From Prosapia bicincta (lineage: Eukaryota > Arthropoda > Insecta > Hemiptera > Cercopidae), in NCBI GenBank assembly GCA_036971475.1, contig JBAIZL010000002.1:167028714-167092713 (forward strand): DNA of 64,000 nucleotides. The letters run 5' to 3'. The notes beneath the pieces are model-generated. The model made no database searches. It saw only the letters and a program-made list of their open reading frames with translations, and was not told where the DNA came from. A program made the position numbers and the translations under genes. The first letter of the stretch is position 1. Each line of letters starts with the position of its first letter. Below are positions 1 through 13,500 of this stretch, piece after piece.

Positions 1-1297
1 CAAAATGAGGAGTAAATTCGATTCATAATTATTTTTAATGGTTTTATAGCAATGCACAGTGAATGCGAAAGTTTTGGATAGGAGACTAGTAATAAAAGTC
101 ATATGATGTATCTGACGTCATTGTGAAAGTAGAGATTTGGTTTTATAATATAGAGTTTAGGCTTAATCTGAAAACAGTTTAAGAGCAAATCAAAGTACAA
201 CATAGCACTACCAGAGTAACGTATAATAAAAATGCGTTTTTAAATCTTGCCTTCTCAGTATATAATTAAATTAAAAATGCTATTTTTCCAGCAGAGTTTT
301 ACAATTTCTAATCGTTCCTTGTTTGTGACGAGAAAGTCACAGGTTAATCACGTGCAGAGTAAGGAAGTGGTAAAGATAGAGTGACATAAATTTAGATAAA
401 ACAGAATTCTGTCCCCAGCAACCGCTAAATTTTAATTAACAGCTAAAGTTGTAAAGGGTTTATTAAGAACTTACGCAGACATTTATACCCTATTGATTAT
501 TCATTAGATATTAGTAGATAATGTACGTAGTGTGGTTCAGGTTAACACAGTTTCACTGCTTTGTTATACATTTTATACTTATATTTCAAATAAGTATATT
601 TTTCTGAAAGCAAAGGTAATATCAATATTATTGTAAAGTCCACATACTAAAATTAATAAATCATAATAAATTTAAAACAAAACGAAACCGACTTTTAAAA
701 ACCTAGATGTGTAAATGTTATTTATTAAAAAGTGAAAAATACGTTTCCAATAAAGAAAACATACTAATTTATCACAAACGTATTATCCATAAAGTTTTCA
801 ATTCGAAGCCGAATTCTGTTCTTTGTCTTATATTTAATATATTGCGCGTGAAAAATAAAGGGATTTTACATGATGTAGGAACACCTTGACCTACGTTTGA
901 CATAGACGTGGGCTATTCAATCATTTCTTTCATTTCCTAAGTGAAAATACATAGGAAGGTTTTATTTAATGAATTTATCCGTTGATATGTAGTGACGTAA
1001 TAACGTTTTCACTAGAGGATTATTTAATATCTATTTTATGGTAAAAGATTTAAATAGTATTTTCAGAGCAATTATTTTGGATTATCTAACTCGCGTGATA
1101 CCAAATTAGAGTATATATCAAAGGAATCCAATGATACTCAGTCTAAGCGGCTTTCTCAAGCAAGAAATAAAATAGTCTATCCATTTCATACTTGTTATTT
1201 TCTATATTACTTTATACATGGTAGAATAGTACATAAAATAAATCCTGTGATTGTAGATTTTCTTATTAGTTATTTCGTAGTTTATAATCCTTATTAA

Positions 1298-1356
<59 letters not shown>

Positions 1357-2715
1357 ACTTCACTCGACGTTAAATTTGCGTATTATTTTCACCAAATCAG
1401 ATGGATTGGGATGGAACTAGAGTGAGACCACTGGGAGAGTTTCTTCTTTCATTTGGAAGCAAAATCACTATGATCGGTTCAACACTTCCAATATTATCGT
1501 GTAACAAACATTAAAACAACATACCGGTCGAATACAGAACATCCTCTTTTTGTAAGTCGGGTAAGAATACCCCAGATTCACTTCTAGCTAGTTACACACA
1601 ATCTTATTAGTTATATAATTATTTCGTGTATTTAAAATTACAACATCAATACCCTCATAAACACTTGAAAAATGTTTGTCCACAATTGGATCGCTAAATA
1701 TTCCATGCGACATAGATCTCTAATGAGGTTCTAAACAATACTGTTTAACTAATATACTAAGATAGTATAAGTTCAGATAGTCATAAACTAATGTTAAAGT
1801 GAATAATTAAGATTCACCGAACGTGATGGACTACAACAATCAAGAGCATACTAATATAGTATCACACCAAGAAACGAATTCCGTTTGAGTCTGGGTTAAG
1901 TCTATCGCTGAAGTCCATGTTGTACAAGCTCTCAATCATTTCAGTCCGGAGCCGACATTGGGCACTTCAAACCTTTTCCCGGGGATTATGTATACTTGAT
2001 AAATTGGTCTCTAAATAGGGGTTTTAGGGAGGTAAACGAGAAACGTTATTGGCGTTATGGAATTTTGTTTATTGATTATTCAACATGTATTTCGAATTAC
2101 TAGAAAAATTTATAATTACTTATTAGTAAATAAATGAATATTGCTTTACTTCTAGGAAAGTATAGATTAAATAATTCAATAAAATATAAGTTGTCAGGAA
2201 AGATTCTATTATGCCTAAGTATACTTTCATTTTAATAGTGCTATAATAGTTATGCAAGCTTGACATTTTCTACTGCGTAGCGAATTATGTAAATTTATTA
2301 TGAGGCTAAATATTTTACATTTTCAAGACGTATTGAATACTTTTCAGTCCTAAATCAAATATACATTATCTATGGAGGCGAAACACATTTTTCCTTTTCC
2401 AAACGTTTACCAATATAAATAAATCAATAGATGTTATATTGTCAATACGACAGTAGAAACATTTCAAAGAACTCAATTGATTAACTGTCCAAACGTAACG
2501 TCTATTTATTATTCATGTATGCTGGTAGTAAAACCGCCTCAGATATTGGACTGCCACGATACTTGAACGACCCGGTTCTGCCTCGAGATATCGTAGCAAA
2601 CAAAAAATTCAATCATGGGGCAAATATATGTTGTTTTAGTACTATGGTGTGGCAAACAATTTTTTTAAATTTTAGGCACTTTTTTTGTTATATATGAGTT
2701 TATATATTTGTAATA
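1..2715. other. AT-rich noncoding tract with (TA)25
   Basis: No gene is seen. Reading frames are short and stop-rich on both strands; the frames at 707-889 and 2515-2697 have no family features. A perfect (TA)25 microsatellite lies at 1301-1350. Somewhat GC-richer patches at 1390-1600 and 1870-2050 could be decayed repeats but show no recognisable protein similarity. Confidence 0.6.
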
Positions 2716-2825
2716 TATGAAGTTATTATTATTAATTGTAAACAATATTTTCCACCACTAAGTGCAATAATTTTCCTTTGTGTGATGAGGTACTTTTATG
2801 ATCGGTCGCATCACTCAGTAATAAT
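2716..2825. repeat. Diverged half-copy of the 27.6-kb fold-back repeat
   Basis: Several blocks match the left arm of the palindrome at 27531-27707 in order: ATATGAAG, an AT stretch, TCCACCACTAAGTGCA, ATTTTCCTT, GTGATGAGG, then ATCGGTC and GCATCACTCA near the centre. The right arm is not preserved. This is an old relic of the same repeat family. The call rests on eye alignment of short blocks. Confidence 0.55.
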
Positions 2826-3575
2826 TATTCTGTTAATAAAATACAGATATAAAATATACATAATTATTAAAATAGAGTTTTAATATTTTATTTATACATT
2901 TGATATTTAAATATTAGCTCCTCCTATTTTTTAACAGCATTTTATAGGTATTTAAGAAACTGATTATTGTTTTTAGACGTCATTTAGATGTACGTAACTA
3001 GTTTTGCAACTACTTATAGAATTAATATAGAGAGTAAAATAGTCTCATCGGTAATTTTTCAACTTCCAAGCGACTCAAAAGAAACAAATTAATATATTTT
3101 AATACAACTATCAATTATATCAGTAGCTTTGGAAAGTCTTATAAAAACTCGCCCTTTAATGATTGAAATAGGGAGAAGTCTCCCCAGGTTAGTAACACAA
3201 CAGTGACACTTCCTGGGGAAGTTTTCCAAGTCCAGGAGATGTCATTTTAAAATTTATTGTTTAGACATTAGAGATATAATTTTTTAATTTGTTTACTTCA
3301 AAAAAAATTTAAAGTTTTTTAAAACTAAAATCTGTAGTCGAAAAATTTAATCAAATAATAATGTGTTTTTTTGTGAATGTTAAACACTATTTCGTATAAT
3401 TAACTATCCATGAGTATCGCTTTTTGTCTTGGCCGCAGTAGAAGACTTTACCCTTAGGAAAAGTGTGTAACAATATCTTTTTCTTACATATACGATTGAC
3501 TCTGCATATACTTAATATAAGTAACCCAATAACCAAGAAGAGTACATTAAACTAGAGTTTTTAGTTGATTATATA

Positions 3576-3622
<47 letters not shown>

Positions 3623-6600
3623 TTATTTTGCGTCTCCACCAATTAGTCACGAAAAAACATTAGGTAAATATAGTTTGCATTAAATAAAACATGAATATTT
3701 GTTCCATTTTAGAAACATTTCCGTTAATTTTCTAATTGAAAATTGTTTTAGTTTGAAACAGGCCAGTAAACGTTTATAGAACTATAAATATTGTCATTGC
3801 TGTTCAGCCCCTCATTATTGTCTATAGCTTTGATTTCTTATGGACAAATTTGAGGAACAGCCTTACTTAGTTTTGGAGCCACATTTCTCTACTTGCAATA
3901 ACATAAGACAAGACGAAATAAAAATAGTAAATAAATATTTTAGCTTGAATAATAAATAAATCTGGTTGCTATTGTAGAGTAAGTTAATGTTTTTTCATCC
4001 AAGTAATACATTTTCACATCTTAATATCAAAGTAAGTTATAAATACTTTTTCGTTGTGTAAAATTATATTTATAGTTTTATTAAACAATTGAAGTAATAC
4101 TTGAGTTTTATTTGGATGGAAATTAGATTGTAAATAGTCTCGTTATGTTGCATATCTATTTTATAATCATCAAAGTGGAACTTGACAGAGATCAAGGAGA
4201 GTAAACTCTAACTAACGTTAACAATAATAATTGACATAACTTTTTACAATACCAGGGCTATATTTTAGTTCCCAAGTTAGGATCCCCAGAGATTTGAGCT
4301 TAAGCCCAGACACGCCCTTGTGGCTTATGTATAGGCTGCCGGATAGAAGGTCGGATTTTCATTAAATTTGCATCACCTCAGGATCCTCCAGTAACTGACA
4401 CATAATTACAGTAATGCAGTTAGGTCCCAAGCTTCAGCCAGCTTAAAGCGATCAGAGTTGTTTCACACAGAAACACAAACCTGGACAATATTTTTTTTTT
4501 TTATCGAACTGTTTACTTATAATTATGTCGTAGTTGAATATATTTTTTTAAAATAATTATCAATGAGAAGTAGTAATATAGTGTTAACATATCAAATTCT
4601 TGTATGTTAATATAAAATATTAGCTGTGAGAAACTATACGGCACTTTCGATAAAGTATAAAATAAAAACCATATATATATTGATTAACTGAAGAAAAAGG
4701 GCAAACATCACTCACTAAAGCTTATTTTATAACTTCACTCAATGTAACAGTTTTAATAGTTTCATTATCATATCAATAAAGGTAAATACGAACGATTGTG
4801 TATTTTTTTGATTTTATGTTTCTAAGTTGTTGAAACTGGTTAATGATTTCAACTAGGCCTAGCTTGTTGCTTCACTTGTAAAATGGCTGGTTGTTGTTTC
4901 ACACTTTTCAATGTGAGATTGAGTTTTTTTAGTGTAACTGTTACTTAAAATTTTATTTCTCCCATGAATTCAAAATATGTTTCAAATAGTCACAAATTTC
5001 TAAATTTCCTCTTTATCATCTCCGTCTTCAGGTTCATCTCTTCCTGAATAACATAGTAAATCATTCACGGGATTATTCTAATTTTAAATGGATCTTCATT
5101 AATATGTACCTAAGAAATCAAGTAAAAAAGATTTATACCCTACCGATTAAATTAATTATGTCACAAAACTATCTTGACAGGTTCAAACGTAAAGGGATTT
5201 TTAACATTTTTAATGATTCATTAATTTTTATTTCATAACATGATAAATGATAACCTAAAAATCATATTTGTTGATAGTATTTATGCAAAATCTTTAACCT
5301 TACATGTTAGAATCCTTTGCTAGTGTTTACATGTTTAAGTTTAAGTTGCCTAAGAATTATTAATAATAATTAAAACAACGGAATACGAATATGAAAATCT
5401 TCATCATTATAACTAAAAACGATGTATTTATGAATTGTAGCAAAAGTCAAGTTTTGAAAAATAATTTTTAATTGATTTTGAAAAATAAAATAATGACCGA
5501 GCACAAATAACACAAACGGTTAAAATAATTATTTATACATTTGCCTTAATTTAATTTAAAATATCTGTCATTAATACTATTGTAAGCAATCGTGTCTGCA
5601 CTGCTGAATATCAGTAGATACAATATTTGGAAATATGACTCAATAAAAAGATGTTTGTTGTGTTGTTTTATAGGCTATACGAATAGTATTGTTACGGACA
5701 GTAAAATGTGGGAGAACTCGTAAGATACATGGTAAATTATGAATGCTATAACCTAATTTTACTTGCTGGTTGATACATTACTGTTACTTGCAGTTATCTG
5801 GTTTGTTGGTATTGTTTCAGTGTTCATCTCTACTTATTATGCAGAGAAATTAAATTTTCACTCAGAGAAGTAACAGCCTTTGTAGCTCATTAATGATCAC
5901 ATTACGTGCCTGGTTTAGCGTGAAACACAGTAAGTAAACTCTTCGTAAGTAAACTATATGGTTTTTTTAGTAATACATTTTTAAATATATTATTCGTCGA
6001 CCTGAGAGAGTTCAAAGACAAAAGTAAAAATTAATTTACAAGCTAGTAATGTTATTAATTGCGAAACAATTAGCACATCTTGTCAAGAATAGCAATTATG
6101 AAGACGTCCCCTAATTTGTGAAGCAGTGAAAGGAAAGAGCTCTGAGTTAATTAAATATCTTTGCGTCATCAGAATCCCGGCGAGGAGAGAGGGAATGGAA
6201 TAATTTTGTCCACTCTTTTCCCATTTACACTGAAATTTGTCGGTGTATGTCAACAATAAAATATTTAACATTATTTCATTTTTCAGAGAAAACAAATCTA
6301 CTTACATTCTAAAAGTAACTATTTCTTAACGTGAGAAAAACCTTCAAATTCAGAGCTGCAGCTTTTACTATTCTTATTTTTAGGCTACAATTTTTATATT
6401 AAAAAAAAAAAACACTGAATTAATATAAGAAGAGACACAGTTTACATTTATATTGATATATACATTTTAAAAATTACCCAAAGTAGTAGAAATCATATAG
6501 GGTTTGGCATCCTATTGCATAACAATACGTATGCCTAATGTAGCAAGGCTGTAGCCTATGAAAATATTTGATACTCATCTTATTTATGATAATATATATT

Positions 6601-6810
6601 TCATTGTTAGAAGTAATTTGAGTATTAGGTAATATAATTTACTTTTATCTTGTTACGGAATTTTAAATTAAAGTTTTAATATTTTAGTAAATAGTACTAC
6701 CTTGAAGAAGTTTACGTTGCTTTAAAACTTCGTAATACATTCAACAGTTTTATTTTAGTTTTTAAATAAAAGCAGTAGACTTGCGAGTTAGGTACAGCTA
6801 TACAATTTAT
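2826..6810. other. Noncoding tract
   Basis: No gene is seen. A (TA)n tract lies at 3571-3619. A short hairpin occurs at 3178-3225 (CCCCAGG, about 23 bases, CCTGGGG). A GC-richer patch at 4258-4480 may be an old repeat; on the minus strand it has a weak resemblance to a tRNA B box (GCTCAAATCTC). The frame at 6083-6295 (minus) looks like chance. Confidence 0.55.
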
Positions 6811-6885
6811 ACAGGCACCGTTTCAATAGCGGCTGCGTTATCTTCTACAGGCCTGTATCCGTTATTGAAACGTTGCCTGTGCTAA
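6811..6885. repeat. Short inverted repeat resembling paired PLE ends
   Basis: Left arm ACAGGCACCGTTTCAATAGCGG is the near-perfect reverse complement of right arm CCGTTATTGAAACGTTGCCTGT, separated by about 27 bases. The right arm shares GTTAT-GAAACGTTGCC with the PLE-type terminus at 38985-39095, where GGCCTGAAT also corresponds to GGCCTGTAT here. I infer a collapsed pair of inverted PLE ends. Confidence 0.5.
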
Positions 6886-9750
6886 TAATTTTTTCTAGAA
6901 GAAAATTGATATTAACGAGGAACTTTTACTAAACTTGTATTTCAATAATCTGATTGAAACAAACTAACAATATTTATATCTTATAACACTCTTAAAATAA
7001 ACACAACTACAGATAAAATGTTTACTCATATTTTTAAAAAATTGTTTACAAATAAAGTATGGAAAATGAAGTATTTCCACTCGAAGAAGAAAAAACCCTA
7101 TATTTTCCGTTTCAACCACTAATTCGATATCAATTACAGTCAAGGCTTTAATTGTTGTAATATAATCATGAAAAGTGTATTGTGATAGTCTTAAAATTAT
7201 TCCCTACTTTGACCTTGAGGTGATTCAACAGTTTTCTCATCTACGGTGAAGAACAAGAGCGTCTAAACAAGGATGACTGTAATTTTCCAAAACAATTAAA
7301 GAGCATACTTGTTGTCACTACAGCCCAACACACTTACATGTGTGTAGGTCACGTGACTTGTACTAGACACATTTCCTGCACTCTTAAAGCTTTAGGGTTT
7401 TTCGTTTTGATGTAGTTGAGAAAAAAAAAATATTTTGTGTTTATTAAGTAAAACACAAGTAGTTTATTAAGTAAAAAATATTAAGTAAATATTTATTTTA
7501 GTTATTGAAATAGAAACCCGTTTTGAAGTTTCATAATAATACAAAATTATTAAAAAACTAAAACTAACTCATTTAAAAAATTTATCTGGAGGTCACATAT
7601 TCTTAATGAGTAATTAATTTCAGTCAATTTTATCCGAAAATTAATTCCGAAATCCAATCACGTTAATAGACCACAAAATTTGTATTTTAAAAAGTTTAAA
7701 GTTTATATGGGTGTTTATTGAGAAACATTCTCTTTTTAGCGTCGAAAGTATTATTAAAAGGTTTCAAGCTACTATAATAATTATAAAGCATTTTAATTCG
7801 AAAAGCAGATTTGACTAGAAAAACATTTTATTAATGTTAGATTGTCTTTTAAAATATTATTTAAAACTTTTAAAGTTGATTAACCATTTTTAATTTTTAA
7901 AACATAAGAGTTGATAAGTTTACTACTTATACTTATGTTTGTAAAATAGGTTTTTCATTAATTAGTAAAATGGTTTCCTGATTCAGTACGTAGTTCATTA
8001 CGAATTCCTGTGACCAACAAACAGAACGTCACAGTTATGTAGCAATTTCTTATTTTATTTTAATAAACATTCACGTTTTGTTTATTATATTTTTCATTTA
8101 TTATTTAATAAGTGGTTTTAAAAGTTAAATTTTTATGTTAACTTACTACAATTACTCGCGCTCACAAGACCCAGTTAAGTAAATTTCCTATTACTCTCTA
8201 TCCAGTTTTATGATGAAATGTATTAGTGGTAATGAAGTTGTAATAAATAATTATATACTTTGTGTAAGCTCATATTTGTTCGACTACTGATGTATAGGCT
8301 TTGTTATTTTAATAGTTTCGACAGATTTGAGAGTTTATTAAAGGATATTTTAAAATTGACTTCGTAATTTTGAATTTTGATCATTCTCTTTTTCGTAGGA
8401 TAAGTGAATAAAACACACACACACAAACATACACACGCACAAAAGATAGTTTGCCTCCGATCAAAATATTACTATTTCACTCCAGATTTCCCGTACTGGA
8501 GTATCTGGTTTTAAATCTATTTCTATATACCTATTTGGTCTGTTCACTCTCTGAACAGTAGCCACTTTGTAAATAAATAAGTAATTTACTCTATCTCCCA
8601 CCTTATACAATACTTATTATTATACCTCATGTAAATATGGGTTCATTCCTACAACCCGTTTCAAATTTACTTTTCAAATTTTAAAAATGCGTTTCACTTT
8701 CAAATAAAAATAAGATATTATATGACAGATCTTTGTGCATTAAACTATTTATTTCATTTTGAAAACATCCAAAAAATAACCCAAACTTGTAATTCGTTTA
8801 TATAAATCTCAAGCGGAAGACATTAACTGCTTGAAGAGCTATATGGTCTGGAAACGTCACTTAAGAAAATAGTGTTCCAATGTCAAACCTCTGAAAGAAA
8901 ACAAACAAATAAATTACGATAACCACCATACCGTGAGCAGTAAGTAAAGTTTTGTGTTTTTCATAAAAGTAAAGTTGGATGTCTTACGAAAGAATTTAAT
9001 TGGATTGGCCTATTTCATGGGTAACTCACGTTTAACTGCACCCTATTTGCATTTAGATAAAAATATTTACCTTGAAGTAATAGAAACTATTGTCAGGATG
9101 TAAATTATTTTCATTTTAGAAACATCTAACCAAAAAATAGTGCTGTAATAGTTCACACAATACTTTTTAAAATTATTTTATTATTCTAAACAAAATAACA
9201 TCTATATGATTTTTCGTTTAGGAAAAGTAAATAATTTGCAGTTTTATTGTAGTAATAACTGTTCAGTGTACGAAAAGCTAATAAAATGTCTGGAATGAAA
9301 GTGCTTGTTAAAAATTACTTTAAGAAATAATATTGTTGTATCAATAATATTTATAATTAAAATGTTGATATCACTTAGCAATATAAAAGTATATTTTTTT
9401 AAGAAAGTATTCAAATAAGATACTGACGATGTTATCATGAGGGATTTAAGGTGATTGACGAGTGCTGAAGCGAGTTTATGCCTCATTAGGAATTGTAAAC
9501 AAAATATTTTATATTAATTTATCGCTGGTCGATAAATCTTGAGTTTTAATACCTAATAATTATTTCATATTTGTTTAACGTTTCTTCTATAATAGAAGAT
9601 ATATATTTTAAAACGTTTAAAAGAGAAATCTGTTCGGTTTCAAAACAAATTTATGGTAATAACAATTTTGTTTATTACTTTTATTAAATTATTTTAGTTG
9701 TTTATTTACAATGATAAAAACCAGAAGCCGATAAAAACATTTTAAGGCGA
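6886..9750. other. Noncoding tract
   Basis: AT-rich DNA without a recognisable gene. A short CA-rich run occurs near 8413-8440. The minus-strand frame at 9244-9486 has no family features. Confidence 0.55.
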
Positions 9751-9888
9751 GAACCAAAAAAACCCCTCGTGGACACTCACCTTGATGCGGTGAGGGGGCT
9801 TAAACTTGGAATTTCATTAGCTTAAGCAAACCCACAGAAGCTGCATAAGACCACTGCAGCCTCCTAATACATACACAAATAAGGTAGA

Positions 9889-10203
9889 ATGAATCAGAGA
9901 GTAAAACATTCCGGAGAAATAGTCCCACAATCGGATCTCCGGGTGGGGACTGCTTTCTATTATAATAAGCAAAGAAATAATCATCCTGGTCGTCTCAAAC
10001 TAGGCATCTTTAATATCAAGGACAAGGACTTTAAATATGTAAGAGAATTATATGGAATAGATAGAAATATTATTATGAGAAATCGAGGAGTGGGGAAAAA
10101 ACCAAGAATCGAATTATGGTGTCATAGCAGAAAGCAGGCAGTAGAAATGCATATCCAAATGAAGAAAAAGTCAAAAGCTGAGAAGATGAAACAACATTTA
10201 TGA
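9889..10203 (+). pseudogene. Non-LTR retrotransposon ORF1 remnant
   Basis: This 104-residue frame starts at ATG 9889 and ends at TGA 10201-10203. Its C-terminal half is highly basic and has the pattern of a nucleic-acid-binding domain in non-LTR ORF1 proteins: a helix around 'DFKYVRELYGID', then 'RNRGVGKKPRIELWCHSRKQA', then a K-rich tail (residues 91-104). That pattern resembles the 'R-G-...-R-P-...-SR-eA' layout of L1- and I-type ORF1 RRM-like domains, but no zinc knuckles are present, so it is short for the family. It sits directly upstream of and in frame with the endonuclease frame at 10204. No host function is implied. Confidence 0.5.
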
Positions 10204-10470
10204 TTGGGTACAAACTTTAATGAACGTGAGAGAAAAACAAAAGACCTGCATAATTCACAGATTAAAAATAAATCTCAGAAATCTTTTCACTGGAATGCCC
10301 GCTCCCTGATGAATAAAATAGAAGAGTTGAAGCAAGAATTGGATTTGAGTAATGGTAAGGTTATATGTGTCCAAGAGACATGGTTGCCTGTGTATAAAAA
10401 GCGGAACCCTCGTTTCAAGAATTTTAATATTTTTAACAATTAACGAGCAAATGACAGAGGTGGTGGTATA
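10204..10470 (+). pseudogene. Non-LTR retrotransposon endonuclease N-terminus
   Basis: The frame continues in phase after the ORF1 TGA. It contains the start of an apurinic/apyrimidinic-like endonuclease: 'WNARSLMNKIEELKQEL' (the usual N-A-R-S-L motif) and 'VICVQETWL' (the catalytic Glu in the Q-E-T-W motif). After 'NFNIFNN' there is a TAA at 10441-10443. Reading on in the same frame gives 'RANDRGGG', matching the D-R-x-G-G-G step of these endonucleases, so the stop is a later mutation. Right after that motif the sequence becomes (TA)n, read as alternating Ile-Tyr, and the domain is lost. The catalytic Asp/His half and the whole reverse transcriptase are absent. Confidence 0.8.
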
Positions 10471-10489
10471 TATATATATATATATATAG

Positions 10490-10528
<39 letters not shown>
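10467..10528. repeat. (TA)n microsatellite at the endonuclease break
   Basis: Two blocks of TA dinucleotides are separated by a GT interruption near 10489-10490. The array begins inside the GGTGGTATA codons that follow the D-R-G-G-G motif, so it probably grew from, or was recombined at, element sequence. Confidence 0.9.
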
Positions 10529-10530
<2 letters not shown>

Positions 10531-13500
10531 CTTTTACAAAAAAACGTTTCTTTCTCTTTTTCTAGGTACCCTATCAATATAATTCTTTTACCAAATTCCT
10601 AAAAAATAAGTGTTCTACAAGAAACACCTAGAATATTTTTTTTAAACGCCTTATATATTTTTATAATTACCAGTATTTTTATTTATATCCTTTTTAGAAG
10701 ATAGGTTTAAATGGTAGTCCTTGAAGCACCCAGAAAGACAGATATCAGCTTTACAACCAGGATACCAGTTTAAGTTTTTTTTCTGACACCATGTTTAGAA
10801 CACACTGCATGTTTTATCTGTGGTATAAACGTATTCTGTTTTGGGGGAACATGCTCAATAAAGTACCATTCGGTCAGTCGTGCGGGCCTAGGTTCAACAC
10901 TTGGCCATTCGAATATAGGCTTTTTACATCTGGACCAAATCCATGAATCATGTTAGACCATATTAATTGGAGTCTAACTTGCAGGTGCACATATTTAGGA
11001 TTAGACGTTTTCAAAATAATGTAGGAGTTCAGAACTGAAATTTAGAGAAATCGCTTAAGCATTCTTATGAACCATTTTAGGCCTCGTTTCCTATCTAAGA
11101 GACAATTGTTCAGGATCTGATCCCTGAGATATACGCCCCCCTCTCTTTCTTATAGGCATTGACCAGAACACGTTTCACTTGATCGTTATCAGCTTTATAT
11201 CGCCTATCCTATATTTAATGATTATGGAATGTCTAGATAAATGAAAGGAATCTTTCTGTTTCTATTTTAGAACCTTGATGTAACCACTGCAGGAAGCAGA
11301 TATTTCACCTTTTTTCAAGTTTGATATTTTTTATCTCCTCACGTATATTTTTCCTTGAAAACGTAAGAGTTCCCCATGTACCAGTTTTTTATGTTTTAAA
11401 AAATTGTGACAGGTCAGTGGAGTTGTACAAGTTTCACCATCAACACCGTGTCTAACAATGGTTTCATCAACAGTGGTGATTTTATTACTGTCAGGAGGGA
11501 TTATATCACATTTACTATGAAATGTTTTCCATCAAACAATAACCTCAGGCCTAGAGAAAAGTAAACTTTGAACTTAAGTTGTAACTAGTGTAATGTAAAG
11601 TTTTGGACAACTGTTATGTAAATTATAAAGAGTTATTTCTGCTTGTTTTTTCTATTAAGCCAAATGGCAATTTATCAAATTTTAATATTTAAATTTGTAA
11701 ATTAGTGGTATATTTTCCAGTATATTATTTGTAAATGTAATAGGTCTTCAGTGTTTTTTTTTTGTTTCTTAAATCCAGAAAATCTTTTATCCTAATATTT
11801 GTTCATAATATAGGTTGGCGTCAAACAATAATTTTTTTTTAATAGGCTTGATATTAAAAAATCATAGCAAACTTAAATTTTTATAATTTTATTTCATAAC
11901 ATAACAGAAACAAGGTGATGTTATAGTTGTCGTCCAGTGTAGTTGCATTATGATGTTGTATATAATAATGTATTTGTTATAATAACAAAATTTTAAATAA
12001 ATAAAATATAAACAAATAAATAGCATATTATTATATTAAATATGTATATATTTTAATGTTTTCAATGTTTTGATATTTTGTCATCTTCTCGTTCACATTG
12101 AATAAAAGTTAATTTATTAGCTTAACTACAATTTTGTTTTCTAATAATTTTGTTAAACGTTCTTTCAAGAGACTGTTCTCTCATATTGTTGCTCGTACTT
12201 TCTGTTTATATTGTTGTGAAAAATTAGATAATTTTACTTTTGTGTGTAATATTCACATAGAATTATACAATAATACAAGAAATTCGCAAATAATGTATGC
12301 GTACTGTAGTTACTAGAATTCTCAGCTTTACAATAATTGTTAAAAACTATTCATCGAGAATTCACACTTCTTTATTTTCTCGATGAAATAAAAATTTAAT
12401 TGAATTCACTTAATAATTGAAATATTATTACTCATCTAAAACAACAAAAATAGCGATCTTTGACATGATTATTAAGTTTTCATTATAATGATGTATACTA
12501 CTATTAAAACTTTGAGGGATGCAAAAGGAACTGCGTGACGAGGATGTGTTACTCCTAGTTTATAGCATTCGATCAAGGGTAAGGACATAATATCGCAGGT
12601 GCCTGATAAGGGAAAATACAAAACCGAGTATGTGAAGTGTTATCATTGAACCTGTGCAATGAATTTAAAACCTGTGTTAGAAAAGCGTACTTTAGGTGTA
12701 AATATATTTTAAACTGATTTGACATGAAATGAACTTAGTAGTTACTTAGAAAAATACTTGTTGACATCATGTGACGAAAATACCTATTTACCTTCAAATA
12801 ATTGACCTTTTGCAATATTTATTAACCGTTTACTACGTAAAAAATATTTTTGAAACAGTTTAAGGCTGAAACAAATCCTAAAATTATCATTTAAATCAAA
12901 ATATTGTGAATAAATTAAAGTATTTATAGACTCTATATTACAATATAAATATATAACTTTGTTATAGGTCAGAGGAAATAAGAGCTAAAAATAAAACAAA
13001 CTATCTTCCTAATTAATTTGATACGTATCTAAATTAAAATTTATCTATGTAGGACTGACAATCAGTTAAAAGTACACTTCATTTAAACGTAATTACCATT
13101 TACACTTTATCCAGTATTTTGTTTAATAACGCACTGTAATATATTCCGTAGTGACTAGAGTAACCTGTATGGTGGACAGATATCAAGCCCATATTAAATT
13201 AGTGTTATTACTAGAACATCCTATACTTGACACTTGGAGTAATTACAGAATTGTGTGTAGATTGCGAAATGCAATTAACAGATTGTGACCGGAGGAAATG
13301 CGATATGCACAGAGAGAATATCATGGCGATATCGTTGGTAAATTCATCTTATACACCGTAGAAATAAAACCTTTATATACAAACACGTATCCTAAATACT
13401 TCCAAATATTAAACTATCAATAACAAATATGATGATTGTCAACTGATATAATATTATGTGATAAAATATTGTTTAAAAATATTCTTGTTTAAATACGTTT

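Larger units (their letters stand above)
9750..10530 (+). mobile_element. 5' part of a non-LTR retrotransposon, truncated
   Basis: A GC-richer block opens with a leader containing CCCCTC...GAGGGG inverted repeats (about 9762-9800), typical of a structured non-LTR 5' UTR. It is followed by the end of ORF1 and the start of an apurinic-like endonuclease ORF. The element stops abruptly at a (TA)n tract from 10467, after which no endonuclease or reverse transcriptase sequence is seen. Clade assignment (I, Loa or Jockey-like) is not possible by eye. Confidence 0.7.
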
